Part shown: positions 18,022 to 27,989 of the stretch, piece after piece | Layout of the letters: each line of letters opens with the position of its first letter | How positions within the stretch are numbered: position 1 is the stretch's first letter | Source: Zoogloea ramigera | GTDB taxonomy: Bacteria > Pseudomonadota > Gammaproteobacteria > Burkholderiales > Rhodocyclaceae | Reading direction: 5' to 3' | Assembly (NCBI RefSeq): GCF_006539865.1 | Contig: NZ_BJNV01000023.1 | Location: 1 to 58,772 of the forward strand | DNA: 58,772 bases | Translations under genes and position numbers: made by a program | Notes under the pieces: model-generated | Seen by the model: the letters and a program-made list of their open reading frames with translations, nothing else | Database searches by the model: none | What the model was told of the DNA's origin: nothing

Positions 18022-18714
18022 TTACCAGGCCGGCGCAGCGGCGGGTTCGGGCGCCGGTGGCGGTGGCACCCACGCGCCGCTGGCAGCCCAGGCGCTGGCG
18101 ATACCGATCGCGAGGGCGAAGACCACAGCAATGAAGCCACCGCCGGTCGGGGCTTCGGCGGGTTGATTGCCGATAACCTCTTTATGGCCATTCAGCATCG
18201 CGCCGACCAGCTTCTCGCCCTTGACGCGGGTGTAGAACACGATGGCCGCGAGATGCAGCCCAACCAGTGCGAGCACCAGCCAGAAGCCTTTACGGTGGAG
18301 GCCGGTCATCCAGTCGCTGGTATCCTTGCTGACCAGCCCGTAAAGGGGGCCCTGAAAGGCGATGTCGTCGTTGGCGAAGAGCCCGCCGCCGGCCTGCAGG
18401 CCGAGCACCGTCAGGAGGCCGAGCACCGACAGGGCGCCCAGGGGGTTGTGGCCGAGGCCGTGCCAGTGGCCGCGCAAGTAGGCGATGATCGCCGCCGGGC
18501 CGCGCACGAAGCTGGCGAACCGCGAGTGGGTCGACCCGACGATCCCCCAGGCCAGGCGAAATCCAAGCAGCCCCGCAATCAGTATGCCCAGCCTGCCATG
18601 CCAGACCATCAGGTTGCCCCCGACCTGCCCGGTCAGCATGGCTGCAATCACGGCGGCGGCGAGCAGCCAGTGAAACAGGCGCAGGGGCAGGTCCCAGACG
18701 CGAACGTGTTGCAT
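18022..18714 (-). CDS. Cytochrome b561-family membrane protein
   Basis: A 230-aa di-haem cytochrome b with four hydrophobic helices. VWDLPLRLFHWLLAAAVI carries the first haem-ligand His, and further His residues lie in VWHGRLG, GLHRKGFW and LVGLHLAAIVFY. The N-terminus resembles Ni/Fe-hydrogenase-type cytochrome b. Family members pass electrons from quinol to periplasmic acceptors. Cytochrome c' and cytochrome b561 genes are often adjacent in denitrifying Proteobacteria, and here they converge. Start ATG 18714 has GGAGA upstream. The last 20 residues form a Pro/Ala-rich tail. Confidence 0.9.
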   Translation of the reverse strand: MQHVRVWDLPLRLFHWLLAAAVIAAMLTGQVGGNLMVWHGRLGILIAGLLGFRLAWGIVGSTHSRFASFVRGPAAIIAYLRGHWHGLGHNPLGALSVLGLLTVLGLQAGGGLFANDDIAFQGPLYGLVSKDTSDWMTGLHRKGFWLVLALVGLHLAAIVFYTRVKGEKLVGAMLNGHKEVIGNQPAEAPTGGGFIAVVFALAIGIASAWAASGAWVPPPPAPEPAAAPAW

Positions 18715-18789
18715 GCTTGCTTTCTCCGAAGCGTTATGTAGCCTGGATTCTGGCACGCCTCTCGATTAATTCAACCTACCCGACGACCC

Positions 18790-19143
18790 ATGAATGCCAT
18801 TTTGAAGAACCTTCCGATACTAACGCTGCTGGCGGGCGCCGCCGGTACCGCAGTGGCCTGCGAGCCCTGGCGGGATGACTGGATGGGCCGCGACAAGGCG
18901 GCACATTTCGGCGCGTCCCTTGCGCTCGGCGTGGCGGGGTCACGCCTCACCAACGAGCCCTGGGAGGCCGTCGGGCTGGCGCTGATCCCGGGCGTGGCGA
19001 AGGAGCTTTACGACGCCGGCCAGGCGTGCAACCGTTTCTCGTGGAAGGACATGGGCTGGAACGTCGCCGGCGCCGTGCTTGGGGTTGGCGGGGGCTACTG
19101 GATGCTTGGGCCGTCAGGGGTAAGCTGGCGCATGGGGTTCTGA
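18790..19143 (+). CDS. YfiM-like putative lipoprotein/periplasmic protein
   Basis: A 117-aa exported protein. Residues 1-24 look like a signal peptide ending near ...GTAVAC, with a Cys at the cleavage region that could be lipidated. The mature part resembles E. coli YfiM: WMGRDKAAHFGASLALG, then KELYDAG and the FSWKDMGWNVAGAVLG stretch. Function is unknown. It is divergent from the cytochrome b561 gene, with a 75-bp gap. Confidence 0.75.
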   Translation: MNAILKNLPILTLLAGAAGTAVACEPWRDDWMGRDKAAHFGASLALGVAGSRLTNEPWEAVGLALIPGVAKELYDAGQACNRFSWKDMGWNVAGAVLGVGGGYWMLGPSGVSWRMGF

Positions 19144-19281
19144 CCCGCAGCGCGTTTGCAGCCCCCACGGCCGCCGCCGCGCCCGGCCTCCAGTCGCTTG
19201 CTGCGATGCACGACCGGAGGGCCGACACATGATGAAGTATTCAAGGCAGGTGACGGAGAACGGGCGCCGATCGGGCCGGCC

Positions 19282-19725
19282 TCAGGTGCTCATGCCGCCC
19301 GCAATATAACCGGACAGCTGATCGATGGTGGCCTGCTGCTGCTCCATCACCGACTTGACCGCGTCGCCGATGCTGATGATGCCGGCGATGGCGCCGCCGC
19401 TCACCACCGGGAGGTGGCGGACGTGGTTGTTGGTCATGATGTTCATGCAGTCGTCCACGCTGTGGGCGGGGGAGACGGTGAGAACGTTCTGGGTCATCAG
19501 GTCGCCGACCTTGGTGTCCTTTGAGGCGAGGCCGCGGAGCACGACCTTTCGGGCGTAGTCACGCTCGGTGAAGATGCCCACCAGGCGTTGCCCTTCCATG
19601 ACCAGCACCGCGCTGACGTTCTTGTCGGCCATGAGCTGGAGGGCCTGCAGCACGGTGGACTCAGGGGCCACCGAATAAGTCGAGCCGCCCTTGCTTTGAA
19701 GAATTTGTTGGACCGTTGCAGCCAT
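19282..19725 (-). CDS. CBS-domain pair protein
   Basis: A 147-aa cytosolic protein made of two CBS domains (about residues 8-65 and 74-130). These form a Bateman module that binds adenosyl nucleotides. Conserved GIFTERDYARKVVLRG and HLPVVSGGAIAGIISIGD are evident. A strong Shine-Dalgarno (AAGGAGGG) lies upstream of ATG 19725. No effector domain is fused and its partner is unknown. The C-terminal helix contains a Gln-rich MEQQQATIDQL segment. Confidence 0.92.
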   Translation of the reverse strand: MAATVQQILQSKGGSTYSVAPESTVLQALQLMADKNVSAVLVMEGQRLVGIFTERDYARKVVLRGLASKDTKVGDLMTQNVLTVSPAHSVDDCMNIMTNNHVRHLPVVSGGAIAGIISIGDAVKSVMEQQQATIDQLSGYIAGGMST

Positions 19726-20096
19726 TGTCTCTATCCCTCCTTTTTGTTTGTTGTGACCGGACTGGCGACACCGCGTCGCCATCTAGCCGAAGTGTATAGC
19801 TTCGAGGCTGGATGGCAAGAGCGTGCGTGTTTACGCGGGGTCTGGCGACACTGCGGTGGGCTGACGAGCGCTCCAGGCGGTGGCTGGCATTGGGGCCTTC
19901 ATTTGCGGGTTCGTGATTTTTTCCGGATTTTTTCCCATTCGGCAAAACAATGGGTGGGCCCGGCACAAGCCTGAATTATGCTTTTCGGAATAATCCAGCC
20001 GATCCTGTAAATGTGTTTGTCCTGAAGGCGCTGGCGACCCTCCGAAGGTGGGAGGCCAGTGGGTTCAGGCCTCCTGATTCCACGAGACCATCCGTC
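19726..20096. other. Divergent intergenic region, no gene seen
   Basis: 370 bp lie between the CBS gene and the response regulator. Apart from the Shine-Dalgarno of the CBS gene at its left edge, no convincing coding sequence, hairpin or repeat is seen. It must hold both divergent promoters. Confidence 0.5.
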
Positions 20097-20939
20097 ATGA
20101 GCGATACTTCTTCCGGGTGGGCCGCCCTATCGGCCCCAGGAGAAGGCTGCCTGGCTTACCTGCCGGGTGCCTCCTCGATGCGCATCGCGTTCCTCTGTGA
20201 ACGGGGGAGCGTGGCAGATCACCGCTCCACCGAGCTGGAAGCTCGCGGGCACATCGTCCATCGCTATCGCAACGAGCTGGACCTGCTGCGCGACGTGGTG
20301 CGGGAGAGCTTCGATGTGCTGCTTCTCGACGACACCCTGCGGGGCTTGCGTTGCCGGAGCCTTGTCCAGCGGCTGAAGGCCTTGCCCCGTTTCGATGGTG
20401 CCGTCGTGTTCGTCAATTGTGTTGACGATGAAGTGCGCCTGGCAGAAGCGCTGGCGGCAGGGGCCGACGACTTCATCGACAAGTCGGCCAGCGTCCGGGA
20501 GCTCGAAGCGCGCCTGCGGGCGATCCTGCGGCGGCGTTTCATGCGGCTTCATGCGTCGCCCGGCGGCCTGCAGTTCGGCCCCTACCGTTTTGAGCCCGAT
20601 GGGCGCCTTGTCCATCTCGATGGCCAGCCGATCGGTTTGACCCGCAAGGAATACGAACTCGCCTTGTTTCTTTTCGCCAACGAGGGGCGCCTGGTGTCCC
20701 GGGGGCATCTGCTCGACATGGTGTGGCGCCGGCGCGCTTCGGCGGAGTCGCGCACCCTCGACTCCCATGTCAGCCGCGTCCGTCGCAACCTCCTGCTTGA
20801 CCGTCGCAGGGGGTTCGAGCTGGTGGCGGTGTATGGCAGCGGTTATCGGCTCGATCGGTGCGAGGAGGCCGTCCTCACGTCTTCTCCGGCCCGCGCCGGC
20901 CAGTACTCCAGGCCGTCGGGCCTCTGCGCGGGGGCCTGA
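20097..20939 (+). CDS. OmpR-family response regulator (orphan)
   Basis: A 280-aa two-domain regulator. The receiver domain starts near MRIAFLCERGS (residue 28). It has the phospho-acceptor region DVLLLDDTL and the conserved Lys in DDFIDKSASVRELE. The first acidic pocket reads E-R instead of the usual two acidic residues, so phosphorylation may be altered. The C-terminal winged helix has the OmpR signature: LTRKEYELALFLFANEGRLVSR followed by RTLDSHVSRVRRNL. No histidine kinase is adjacent. Start choice is uncertain: ATG 20097 adds a 27-residue leader before the receiver, and ATG 20178 begins exactly at the domain. Confidence 0.87.
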   Translation: MSDTSSGWAALSAPGEGCLAYLPGASSMRIAFLCERGSVADHRSTELEARGHIVHRYRNELDLLRDVVRESFDVLLLDDTLRGLRCRSLVQRLKALPRFDGAVVFVNCVDDEVRLAEALAAGADDFIDKSASVRELEARLRAILRRRFMRLHASPGGLQFGPYRFEPDGRLVHLDGQPIGLTRKEYELALFLFANEGRLVSRGHLLDMVWRRRASAESRTLDSHVSRVRRNLLLDRRRGFELVAVYGSGYRLDRCEEAVLTSSPARAGQYSRPSGLCAGA

Positions 20940-21107
20940 GGCTGCGGCTGCGGCCATCTAGCTGGGCGCAGCGTGATTGGCTTGGCACTTCGGGGCAAAT
21001 TCGCGCCTCAAGCGGTTTGATCCGACGCTGGCCGTGATTCATTCGGCGGTCCGCGCCCATTTTGACTTCTAAGCTGCAGACGTGAAAAGCAGTTCAGGAG
21101 TCAAATC

Positions 21108-21587
21108 ATGGAAGCCGTGATGATCAGCGTTCTGGGGCTGTTTGCCCTCGGTATCATCTGCTGGGAAGCCTGGCGCGAGCGGGTCCGGGCGTCGAAGCGC
21201 ATCCCCGCCGAGTGGCAGGCTGCGCTGGGGCGGATCGCCAACGAGCAGGAGCTCGGCCATTACCGACATGCGCGCCAGGGCATCCTGCAGGCCTGTCGGC
21301 GTATCGAGCACCATCAGGACAGCGCCCGGCTGGCCAAGCATCTGCACGTGCGTCTCGCCGGCCTGCTGGCGAGGGATCCGATCTACACCGAGGTCGTCCG
21401 GACGATCCGCTCGGCCTGTGCCGAGGAGCCGGCGGTGAGCGAAGTGGTGCTGTGCCTCACGCTGGGTGATTATCTGGTCGAGGACATCCGCCAGTGCATG
21501 GCGATCGCCGAGAGCTTCGGCCAGATCAGGCGTCGTGATGCCGGTGCGGATTCGCTGGTGATCCCCCGCCCGACACCGTCGATGTAG
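21108..21587 (+). CDS. Hypothetical protein with N-terminal membrane anchor
   Basis: A 159-aa protein that I do not recognise. Residues 3-19 (AVMISVLGLFALGIICW) form a single membrane helix. The rest is helical, soluble and Arg/Glu/Ala-rich, and presumably cytosolic. AGGAGT lies before ATG 21108. It ends just before a strong bidirectional terminator, has its own transcription unit and GC-rich codon use like its neighbours. It is probably expressed, with no functional clue. Confidence 0.65.
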   Translation: MEAVMISVLGLFALGIICWEAWRERVRASKRIPAEWQAALGRIANEQELGHYRHARQGILQACRRIEHHQDSARLAKHLHVRLAGLLARDPIYTEVVRTIRSACAEEPAVSEVVLCLTLGDYLVEDIRQCMAIAESFGQIRRRDAGADSLVIPRPTPSM

Positions 21588-21613
21588 CGCCTCTGCGTCG
21601 GGGCCTGCCCAGT

Positions 21614-21643
21614 AAAAACGCCCGCTTTGCTGCGGGCGTTTTT
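21614..21643. terminator. Bidirectional intrinsic terminator
   Basis: A 12-bp perfect stem AAAAACGCCCGC / GCGGGCGTTTTT with a 6-nt loop serves the hypothetical gene on the plus strand and panC on the minus strand. Confidence 0.95.
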
Positions 21644-21653
21644 ATTTGGAGTT

Positions 21654-23330
<1,677 letters not shown>

Positions 23331-23453
23331 TTAAACGCAATCTTGTGCGAGGCACAAGAGGGGGGCGGGGCAAAGGGAAGCTGAGGGGCGATCGGGGCCG
23401 GGCAGTGTTGCGTCGGGGCGACAGCGCCCGGGCTCGTCGCGGGCCCGCGGCGC

Positions 23454-24092
23454 TCAGGCCGAGTAGCCGAAGAACTCCCGGTAGCTGCGCATGGCTTGCA
23501 GCCGCGAGTAAAGGAGCTCGAAATCCTCGTCCTTGTCGACGGGGTTGAGGGATTCGGCATTCACGATGAACAGCGGCGCCGCATCGTAATGGTGGAAGAA
23601 GTTTGCATAGCGCTCGGCGACCCGCTGCAGGTAGGACTCGCTGATGCGGCGTTCGGCCTCGACGCCGCGGCGGCGCACGCGGTCGATCAGGATGTCGGGC
23701 TGGGCCTGCAGGTAGATCACCAGATCGGGCCTGCGGAGGCTGGGCTTGAGGCGCTCGTAGAGCTTGAGGTAGAGCTGGAACTCGTCTTCGTCCAGGTTGA
23801 GTTGGGCGAACAGCGGGTCTTTTTCTAGCAGGAAGTCGGACACCACGCGGCGGGTCGGGTCGTGGTGCTGCGAGAAGCCCAGCAGCTGCTCGCTGCGCTG
23901 GAACAGGAAGGCGATCTGGGTGGGCAGCCCCCAGCGTTCCATGTTCTGGTAGAAGCGCCCCAGAAACGGGTTGGCGGCCGGGTTTTCGAGCAGCACGTCG
24001 GCATTGATGCGTTCGGCCAGGCGCTTGGCGAGAGTCGTCTTGCCGGCGCCGATCGGGCCTTCGACGACGATGTAGCGCGCTTTTTCGAGCAT
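23454..24092 (-). CDS. Deoxynucleoside kinase (deoxyadenosine/deoxyguanosine kinase family)
   Basis: A 212-aa P-loop kinase of the dNK family. [18 protein letters not shown] carries the Walker A motif at residues 11-20. [16 protein letters not shown] and the LID region [19 protein letters not shown] follow. It salvages deoxynucleosides. In many Betaproteobacteria this kinase sits between folK and panB, and that placement survives here apart from the inserted element. It is 16 bp downstream of the truncated DUF486 gene. Confidence 0.9.
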   Translation of the reverse strand: MLEKARYIVVEGPIGAGKTTLAKRLAERINADVLLENPAANPFLGRFYQNMERWGLPTQIAFLFQRSEQLLGFSQHHDPTRRVVSDFLLEKDPLFAQLNLDEDEFQLYLKLYERLKPSLRRPDLVIYLQAQPDILIDRVRRRGVEAERRISESYLQRVAERYANFFHHYDAAPLFIVNAESLNPVDKDEDFELLYSRLQAMRSYREFFGYSA

Positions 24093-24108
24093 GGGGTCTG
24101 TCCGCCTT

Positions 24109-24408
24109 TCAGGCGCGGAAGATGAAGTAAACGGCGCCTAGGATACACAGGGCAGCCCACAGATAGTCAAGCTTGAGGGGCTGCTGCATGTAGAAAATGG
24201 CAAAGGGCACGAACACCGCCAGGGTGATCGCCTCCTGCATGATCTTCAGCTGGGCGAGGTTGAGTTCCTGCGCGCCGATGCGGTTGGCCGGCACCTGCAG
24301 CAGGTACTCGAAGAGGGCGATGCCCCAGCTGACGAGGGCGGCGATGTACCACGGCGAGGTGGCCAGGTTCTTGAGGTGCCCGTACCAGGCGTTATCCGTG
24401 CGGGACAT
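24109..24408 (-). pseudogene. 3' part of interrupted DUF486 (DMT family) membrane-protein gene
   Basis: Codons from 24390 downwards encode AWYGHLKNLATSPWYIAAL... and two to three further membrane helices ending in ILGAVYFIFRA. This is the C-terminal four-fifths of a DUF486 protein. The matching N-terminus (MPIWAQTALLLAASNVFMTF) is at 45,015-44,947, across the mobile element. Joined at the shared TACCAGGCG they give a normal 114-115 residue family member. The element end supplies a replacement ATG at 24408 (M-S-R-T-D-N then A-W-Y), so a protein lacking the first helix could still be made, though no ribosome-binding site is obvious. Confidence 0.9.
24383..24391. repeat. Left junction direct repeat (attachment core or target duplication)
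   Basis: TACCAGGCG is identical to the copy at 44948-44956. Host sequence lies to its left and element sequence to its right. For tyrosine recombinases this is expected to be the crossover core. Confidence 0.88.
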
Positions 24409-24414
24409 TAAAAC

Positions 24415-24442
24415 TTGCTGGAAAAATTCTTTGGCGTATACT
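24415..24442 (+). promoter_or_regulatory. Possible promoter of the recombinase operon with overlapping inverted repeat
   Basis: TTGCTG and TATACT separated by 16 bp lie 27 bp before the first recombinase ATG. A small inverted repeat (GTATA at 24436-24440, TATAC at 24448-24452) overlaps the -10 box and could be an operator. Prediction is by eye. Confidence 0.4.
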
Positions 24443-24468
24443 GATGTTATACAACTGAGTAAATATCA

Positions 24469-25860
24469 ATGCCGGATTACGGTTACAAAGTCGTCTACGC
24501 TGACCCCAAGCTGCTCGCTGAAGCGGGCTTTGGGCTGCTGGCCTATCAGCCCTTCCTCCTGGATCCAGAGCCTGGCTATGCCCGGCATCCGAATCAGTTT
24601 CTGCTCGACCGTGGCCTTGGCTACTGGGATCCCAAGTGGCGAGGCGAGAAAAGGAACCCCATCCCGCCAAGCCGCATTTCCATGAAAAACTTTGCGCGCT
24701 GGCTTGCCAATGCGCTTGAGTGGGCTGACACGCGATCCATAGACCTGATGCGCGCCGATTACGTGAGTGATCTGATCGGGCGGTACCAAGAGGAAATGTT
24801 GAAGGGTATATGGTCGGCAGATAATCGTCCGCTGGCTCCTGAAACCGTTAATCCTCGGGTACAAATTGCCCTTGAATTCCAAATGTGGGCGGCTGACAAA
24901 GGATTGCGAGATCCGTTTGTTATTCCCACCACGACTGCAACCTATATTGCTGGCAGCCACGACAATAGCCGAAGCCATGAGGCTAAGGTTGTCCAATCCC
25001 GCAAAGGAAAAGTCAAGGTCAATAAGCGCACTCTGTCCTTTCCCTCGGTCGAAGAGATTGAGGCATGGCGCGAGCGCGTGCATCATCGCCCTGTGGTCGG
25101 CGCAACCGAGGGGCTGATTGTCGATCTGGTCCTTAATACCGCCATACGTCGAGAGGAAGCTGCGTGTTGGCGGGTGGATACCCTGCCACTCGACCTAAAG
25201 GACTGGAAGATTGCAAATCCCGATCAGCCCGAGGAAGTGCAATCCGTCATCGTGACGATAAAATATGGGACTAAGGGCAAGCAATACGGCATCGACGAGC
25301 ATGGCGACAAGATCGGACCGCAGGGCGAGATTCATGTCCCGCTTTGGATCGCGAGACGTATCCACAGTTATCGTAATAAAGAGAGACTGATGGCGCTCAA
25401 GCTGCAGCTAAAGAAGGGGAAGAGTCTTGAGGCGCAGCGCCGAATCATGCAGAAAGCCGTTCACCTGTTTCTCAATCCATTGACAGGCTTGCGCTACACC
25501 GGCGATCAAATATATGCGTTCTGGAGTCGAGTCCAGGGGCCGGCTCATTGGAGTCCACACCAAGGCCGAGATTGGTGGGCCTGTCGCTATTTGGAAGAGC
25601 GAATGAAGCAGCACTCCGAGTTGCTCCAGCAGGTGCTCAAGACACCCAATATCAGCAGAGAGCATTCGTTGGTGCTGGCCTTGAAAGACTGTGCAATGAC
25701 AGTAATCCAGATGGAGATTCGCCCGCAGCTACGGCACGCCAGTTCACGCACCACCGAGACGTATTTGCATTGGTTGTTCGCCAAAATGCGTGTGCCACTT
25801 GCCATGACCCAGCAATGGGTAGAGTTGGACGTGGAGGATGTCGAAGAGGACGACAAATGA
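24469..25860 (+). CDS. Tyrosine recombinase 1 of the trio (463 aa)
   Basis: The first gene of the element. It is a phage-integrase-fold protein with a complete catalytic set. Arg227 lies in NTAIRREEA. His364 and Arg367 lie in WSPHQGRDWW, an unusual spelling of H-x-x-R. His423 lies in QLRHASSRTTE, and the tyrosine nucleophile Tyr432 in TETYLHWL. Residues 60-150 look like the SAM-like core-binding domain. The C-terminus is acidic (DVEDVEEDD). Its TGA overlaps the ATG of recombinase 2. It is shorter than its two partners, as with TnpA relative to TnpB in Tn554-type elements. Start ATG 24469 has only a weak GAG upstream. Confidence 0.88.
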   Translation: MPDYGYKVVYADPKLLAEAGFGLLAYQPFLLDPEPGYARHPNQFLLDRGLGYWDPKWRGEKRNPIPPSRISMKNFARWLANALEWADTRSIDLMRADYVSDLIGRYQEEMLKGIWSADNRPLAPETVNPRVQIALEFQMWAADKGLRDPFVIPTTTATYIAGSHDNSRSHEAKVVQSRKGKVKVNKRTLSFPSVEEIEAWRERVHHRPVVGATEGLIVDLVLNTAIRREEAACWRVDTLPLDLKDWKIANPDQPEEVQSVIVTIKYGTKGKQYGIDEHGDKIGPQGEIHVPLWIARRIHSYRNKERLMALKLQLKKGKSLEAQRRIMQKAVHLFLNPLTGLRYTGDQIYAFWSRVQGPAHWSPHQGRDWWACRYLEERMKQHSELLQQVLKTPNISREHSLVLALKDCAMTVIQMEIRPQLRHASSRTTETYLHWLFAKMRVPLAMTQQWVELDVEDVEEDDK

Positions 25861-27989
25861 GCATCGGAAAAAAGAATAAGAATCACCTTAGAGAACATGG
25901 TGGCCTTACTTTGGCCGGTCAGCTTCCTGCTCCGCCCAAAAGTGACGATCCTCTGTATTTTTGGACCAATCATCCCTCAGATAACTACGCTGTCGACCTA
26001 CGCTCTTTCGCAGACGGTCAACATGAAAGTCCCCACCCCATAAGCAAAAATTCAGGTAAATGGGGAGGTGCTTACACAGGTCGTCCAAGCCTGATCGACG
26101 AGTTGGCACCCGCCGTTCAAGCGCGTGTTTCCCTTTTGAATAAAAAAAGCGCCAAACATTACGAAGGTACCCTCCGTGCATGGTGGCGCTTGTTCGATGC
26201 CTTCGAAACTACACACTTCGCCAGCGGTAAGTGTCCATCTAAAATAGTGTCGGTGAAGGATCTAAATGAACTCCATGAGGTATTCGCCAATCAACGAGGA
26301 ATAGTAATCGGCTACTTCGTAACATTTCGTAACCTCATCAACGACACGCGAAGGTTAATGAAACTGCCAGCGCTGCTCTGGCAGGCCCCGAAAAGTGCTG
26401 TCCCGTTTCGCGAGTTGATTCCGGACGATCAGGCAAGGCAAATTAAGATCGCTCTTAAGCAGGAGTGGGAGCGTGTTCGCAAGACCTGGGCACGCAACGA
26501 CGCAATCCGTGAAGTAGCGAATCGACGTGCATCAAATCAGCAGCCTTTCGCTCTCGATGAAGAGGGAGAGTGGTTGCTGAAGAACTGGCAGCATTTTCAG
26601 CGCATTCAGCAAAAAACAGGGCGTTCGCTGCCAACTGGCGAACAGATTCTGGACGGTTTTGATGCACCTAGACTGTCTAGAGACGGTTTAGAGCGGCGGG
26701 TCATGCGCTCGATCTGCTTTCCCACCCTCGAAGAGGCCGAGATCGCCTTGCACATGGCTTTAATGAACAGTGGCTGGAATTTAGGTACGCTTACCAATCT
26801 CGATGCAGAGTCGCCCTTTCTGGTGGCTCCTCATCCCAAGAATCAGGCGCAATTTGTGCTCTCCTCTGGGGTCGAAGAAGAAACCGAGGCGACACTACAG
26901 GCTTCGAAGCCACGTGCCAAAGGTAAAATGCAATTCTGCACGGGCTTGGTGAAACATACTTCAAGCCCGCCTTTCATTGTCGCGGCCTTCCTCAAGCGGG
27001 TAGCGCCGCTGCGTGAGCAGCTCAAGCAGCAATACACGGAGGCCGTGAAGGTTCTGGCACAAATGCAGAGCAGTCATGCTGACGCGAAAATCGTAGACGC
27101 ACAATACCTGAAAGCACAGCGGTTGCGCGAAGGGCTTCGCAATGTCTGGCTGTATGTCAGCTCCAAAGGGGATGTTGGTTGGCTGAATTGGAGTCAGCAG
27201 GGCAGATATAAGACACACGGCCAAGTAAAAATGGGGTCTTATCTCTGTCGGTTTATGGTTCGCCTGAACGAAAAACGTGCTGACCACGGACTTTCACCTA
27301 TTCCGAATATAACACCTTCGGACTTCCGGGATATTTACGCAAGGTGGGTTTACAAGCAGTCAGGAGGTAACATCCTCTCCGTGATGCTGGCCTTAGGGCA
27401 TTCGAGAATCGGCTCCACCATAGGCTATTTAGAAAATACCCTCTTCGCCGCAGAGAACGACGCCCATGCCCTGCGCTTCATGGCCCATCTAATCGGGCAG
27501 CTGGAGCAGGGAAGAATCGATCTCACCATCCTCGCTCAGCTCGTGCGCGACGGTGAGCTGACGCCCGAAATGGAAACGCGACTCACGAGCTACCGCCAGC
27601 TCATGAAGAGCCGCATTGGGACTGGATGCACCGATCCCAGGCGCCCACCCGAATCCGTTGCGCCGAATCATGTTGCTGGACGCCTGTGCGGAACCCATCG
27701 TTGCCTCAAAGACTGCCCGAACGCCAAGTTCCTGCCTGAGTCTTTGGACGGAATCGCTATGCGTGTGGAGGAACTGATGACAATGCTTGAGCGCCTGCCT
27801 CGTGAAACCTGGTTGCGCAGCGGGTTCGACAACGAACTTGAAGCGGGCGAATTCCTTCTCGACACGCTCTATCCCGTTGAGGATGTGCCTTCCGCCCGCG
27901 TGAAGTGGCGGAAACGCATCGAGTCCGGTGAGCATATCATCCCCGGTCTAGGTCACATCGGCCCCCGTGAATTTGTTGAGGTCGCATGA
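25857..27989 (+). CDS. Tyrosine recombinase 2 of the trio (710 aa), catalytic residues partly lost
   Basis: A long integrase-fold protein translationally coupled to recombinase 1 (ATGA). The C-terminal catalytic domain is recognisable from the ALGHSRIGSTIGYLEN block (His515, Tyr524) and the PSDFRDIYARW block (Arg491). The box I arginine position reads GWNLGTL (Asn308), and the box II histidine reads Ser488. Two of the usual active-site residues therefore appear to be replaced, suggesting a structural or accessory partner. Beyond the catalytic domain is an extra region with four cysteines (Cys591, 611, 616, 620), which may bind metal. The N-terminal 300 residues are of unknown fold. Alignment of box I is by eye, so the loss is probable, not certain. 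Confidence 0.82.
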   Translation: MSIGKKNKNHLREHGGLTLAGQLPAPPKSDDPLYFWTNHPSDNYAVDLRSFADGQHESPHPISKNSGKWGGAYTGRPSLIDELAPAVQARVSLLNKKSAKHYEGTLRAWWRLFDAFETTHFASGKCPSKIVSVKDLNELHEVFANQRGIVIGYFVTFRNLINDTRRLMKLPALLWQAPKSAVPFRELIPDDQARQIKIALKQEWERVRKTWARNDAIREVANRRASNQQPFALDEEGEWLLKNWQHFQRIQQKTGRSLPTGEQILDGFDAPRLSRDGLERRVMRSICFPTLEEAEIALHMALMNSGWNLGTLTNLDAESPFLVAPHPKNQAQFVLSSGVEEETEATLQASKPRAKGKMQFCTGLVKHTSSPPFIVAAFLKRVAPLREQLKQQYTEAVKVLAQMQSSHADAKIVDAQYLKAQRLREGLRNVWLYVSSKGDVGWLNWSQQGRYKTHGQVKMGSYLCRFMVRLNEKRADHGLSPIPNITPSDFRDIYARWVYKQSGGNILSVMLALGHSRIGSTIGYLENTLFAAENDAHALRFMAHLIGQLEQGRIDLTILAQLVRDGELTPEMETRLTSYRQLMKSRIGTGCTDPRRPPESVAPNHVAGRLCGTHRCLKDCPNAKFLPESLDGIAMRVEELMTMLERLPRETWLRSGFDNELEAGEFLLDTLYPVEDVPSARVKWRKRIESGEHIIPGLGHIGPREFVEVA

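Noticed and set aside
25548-25856. 103-codon upstream extension of recombinase 2
   Set aside because: It lies entirely within recombinase 1 in another frame. The ATGA overlap at 25857 is the natural start.
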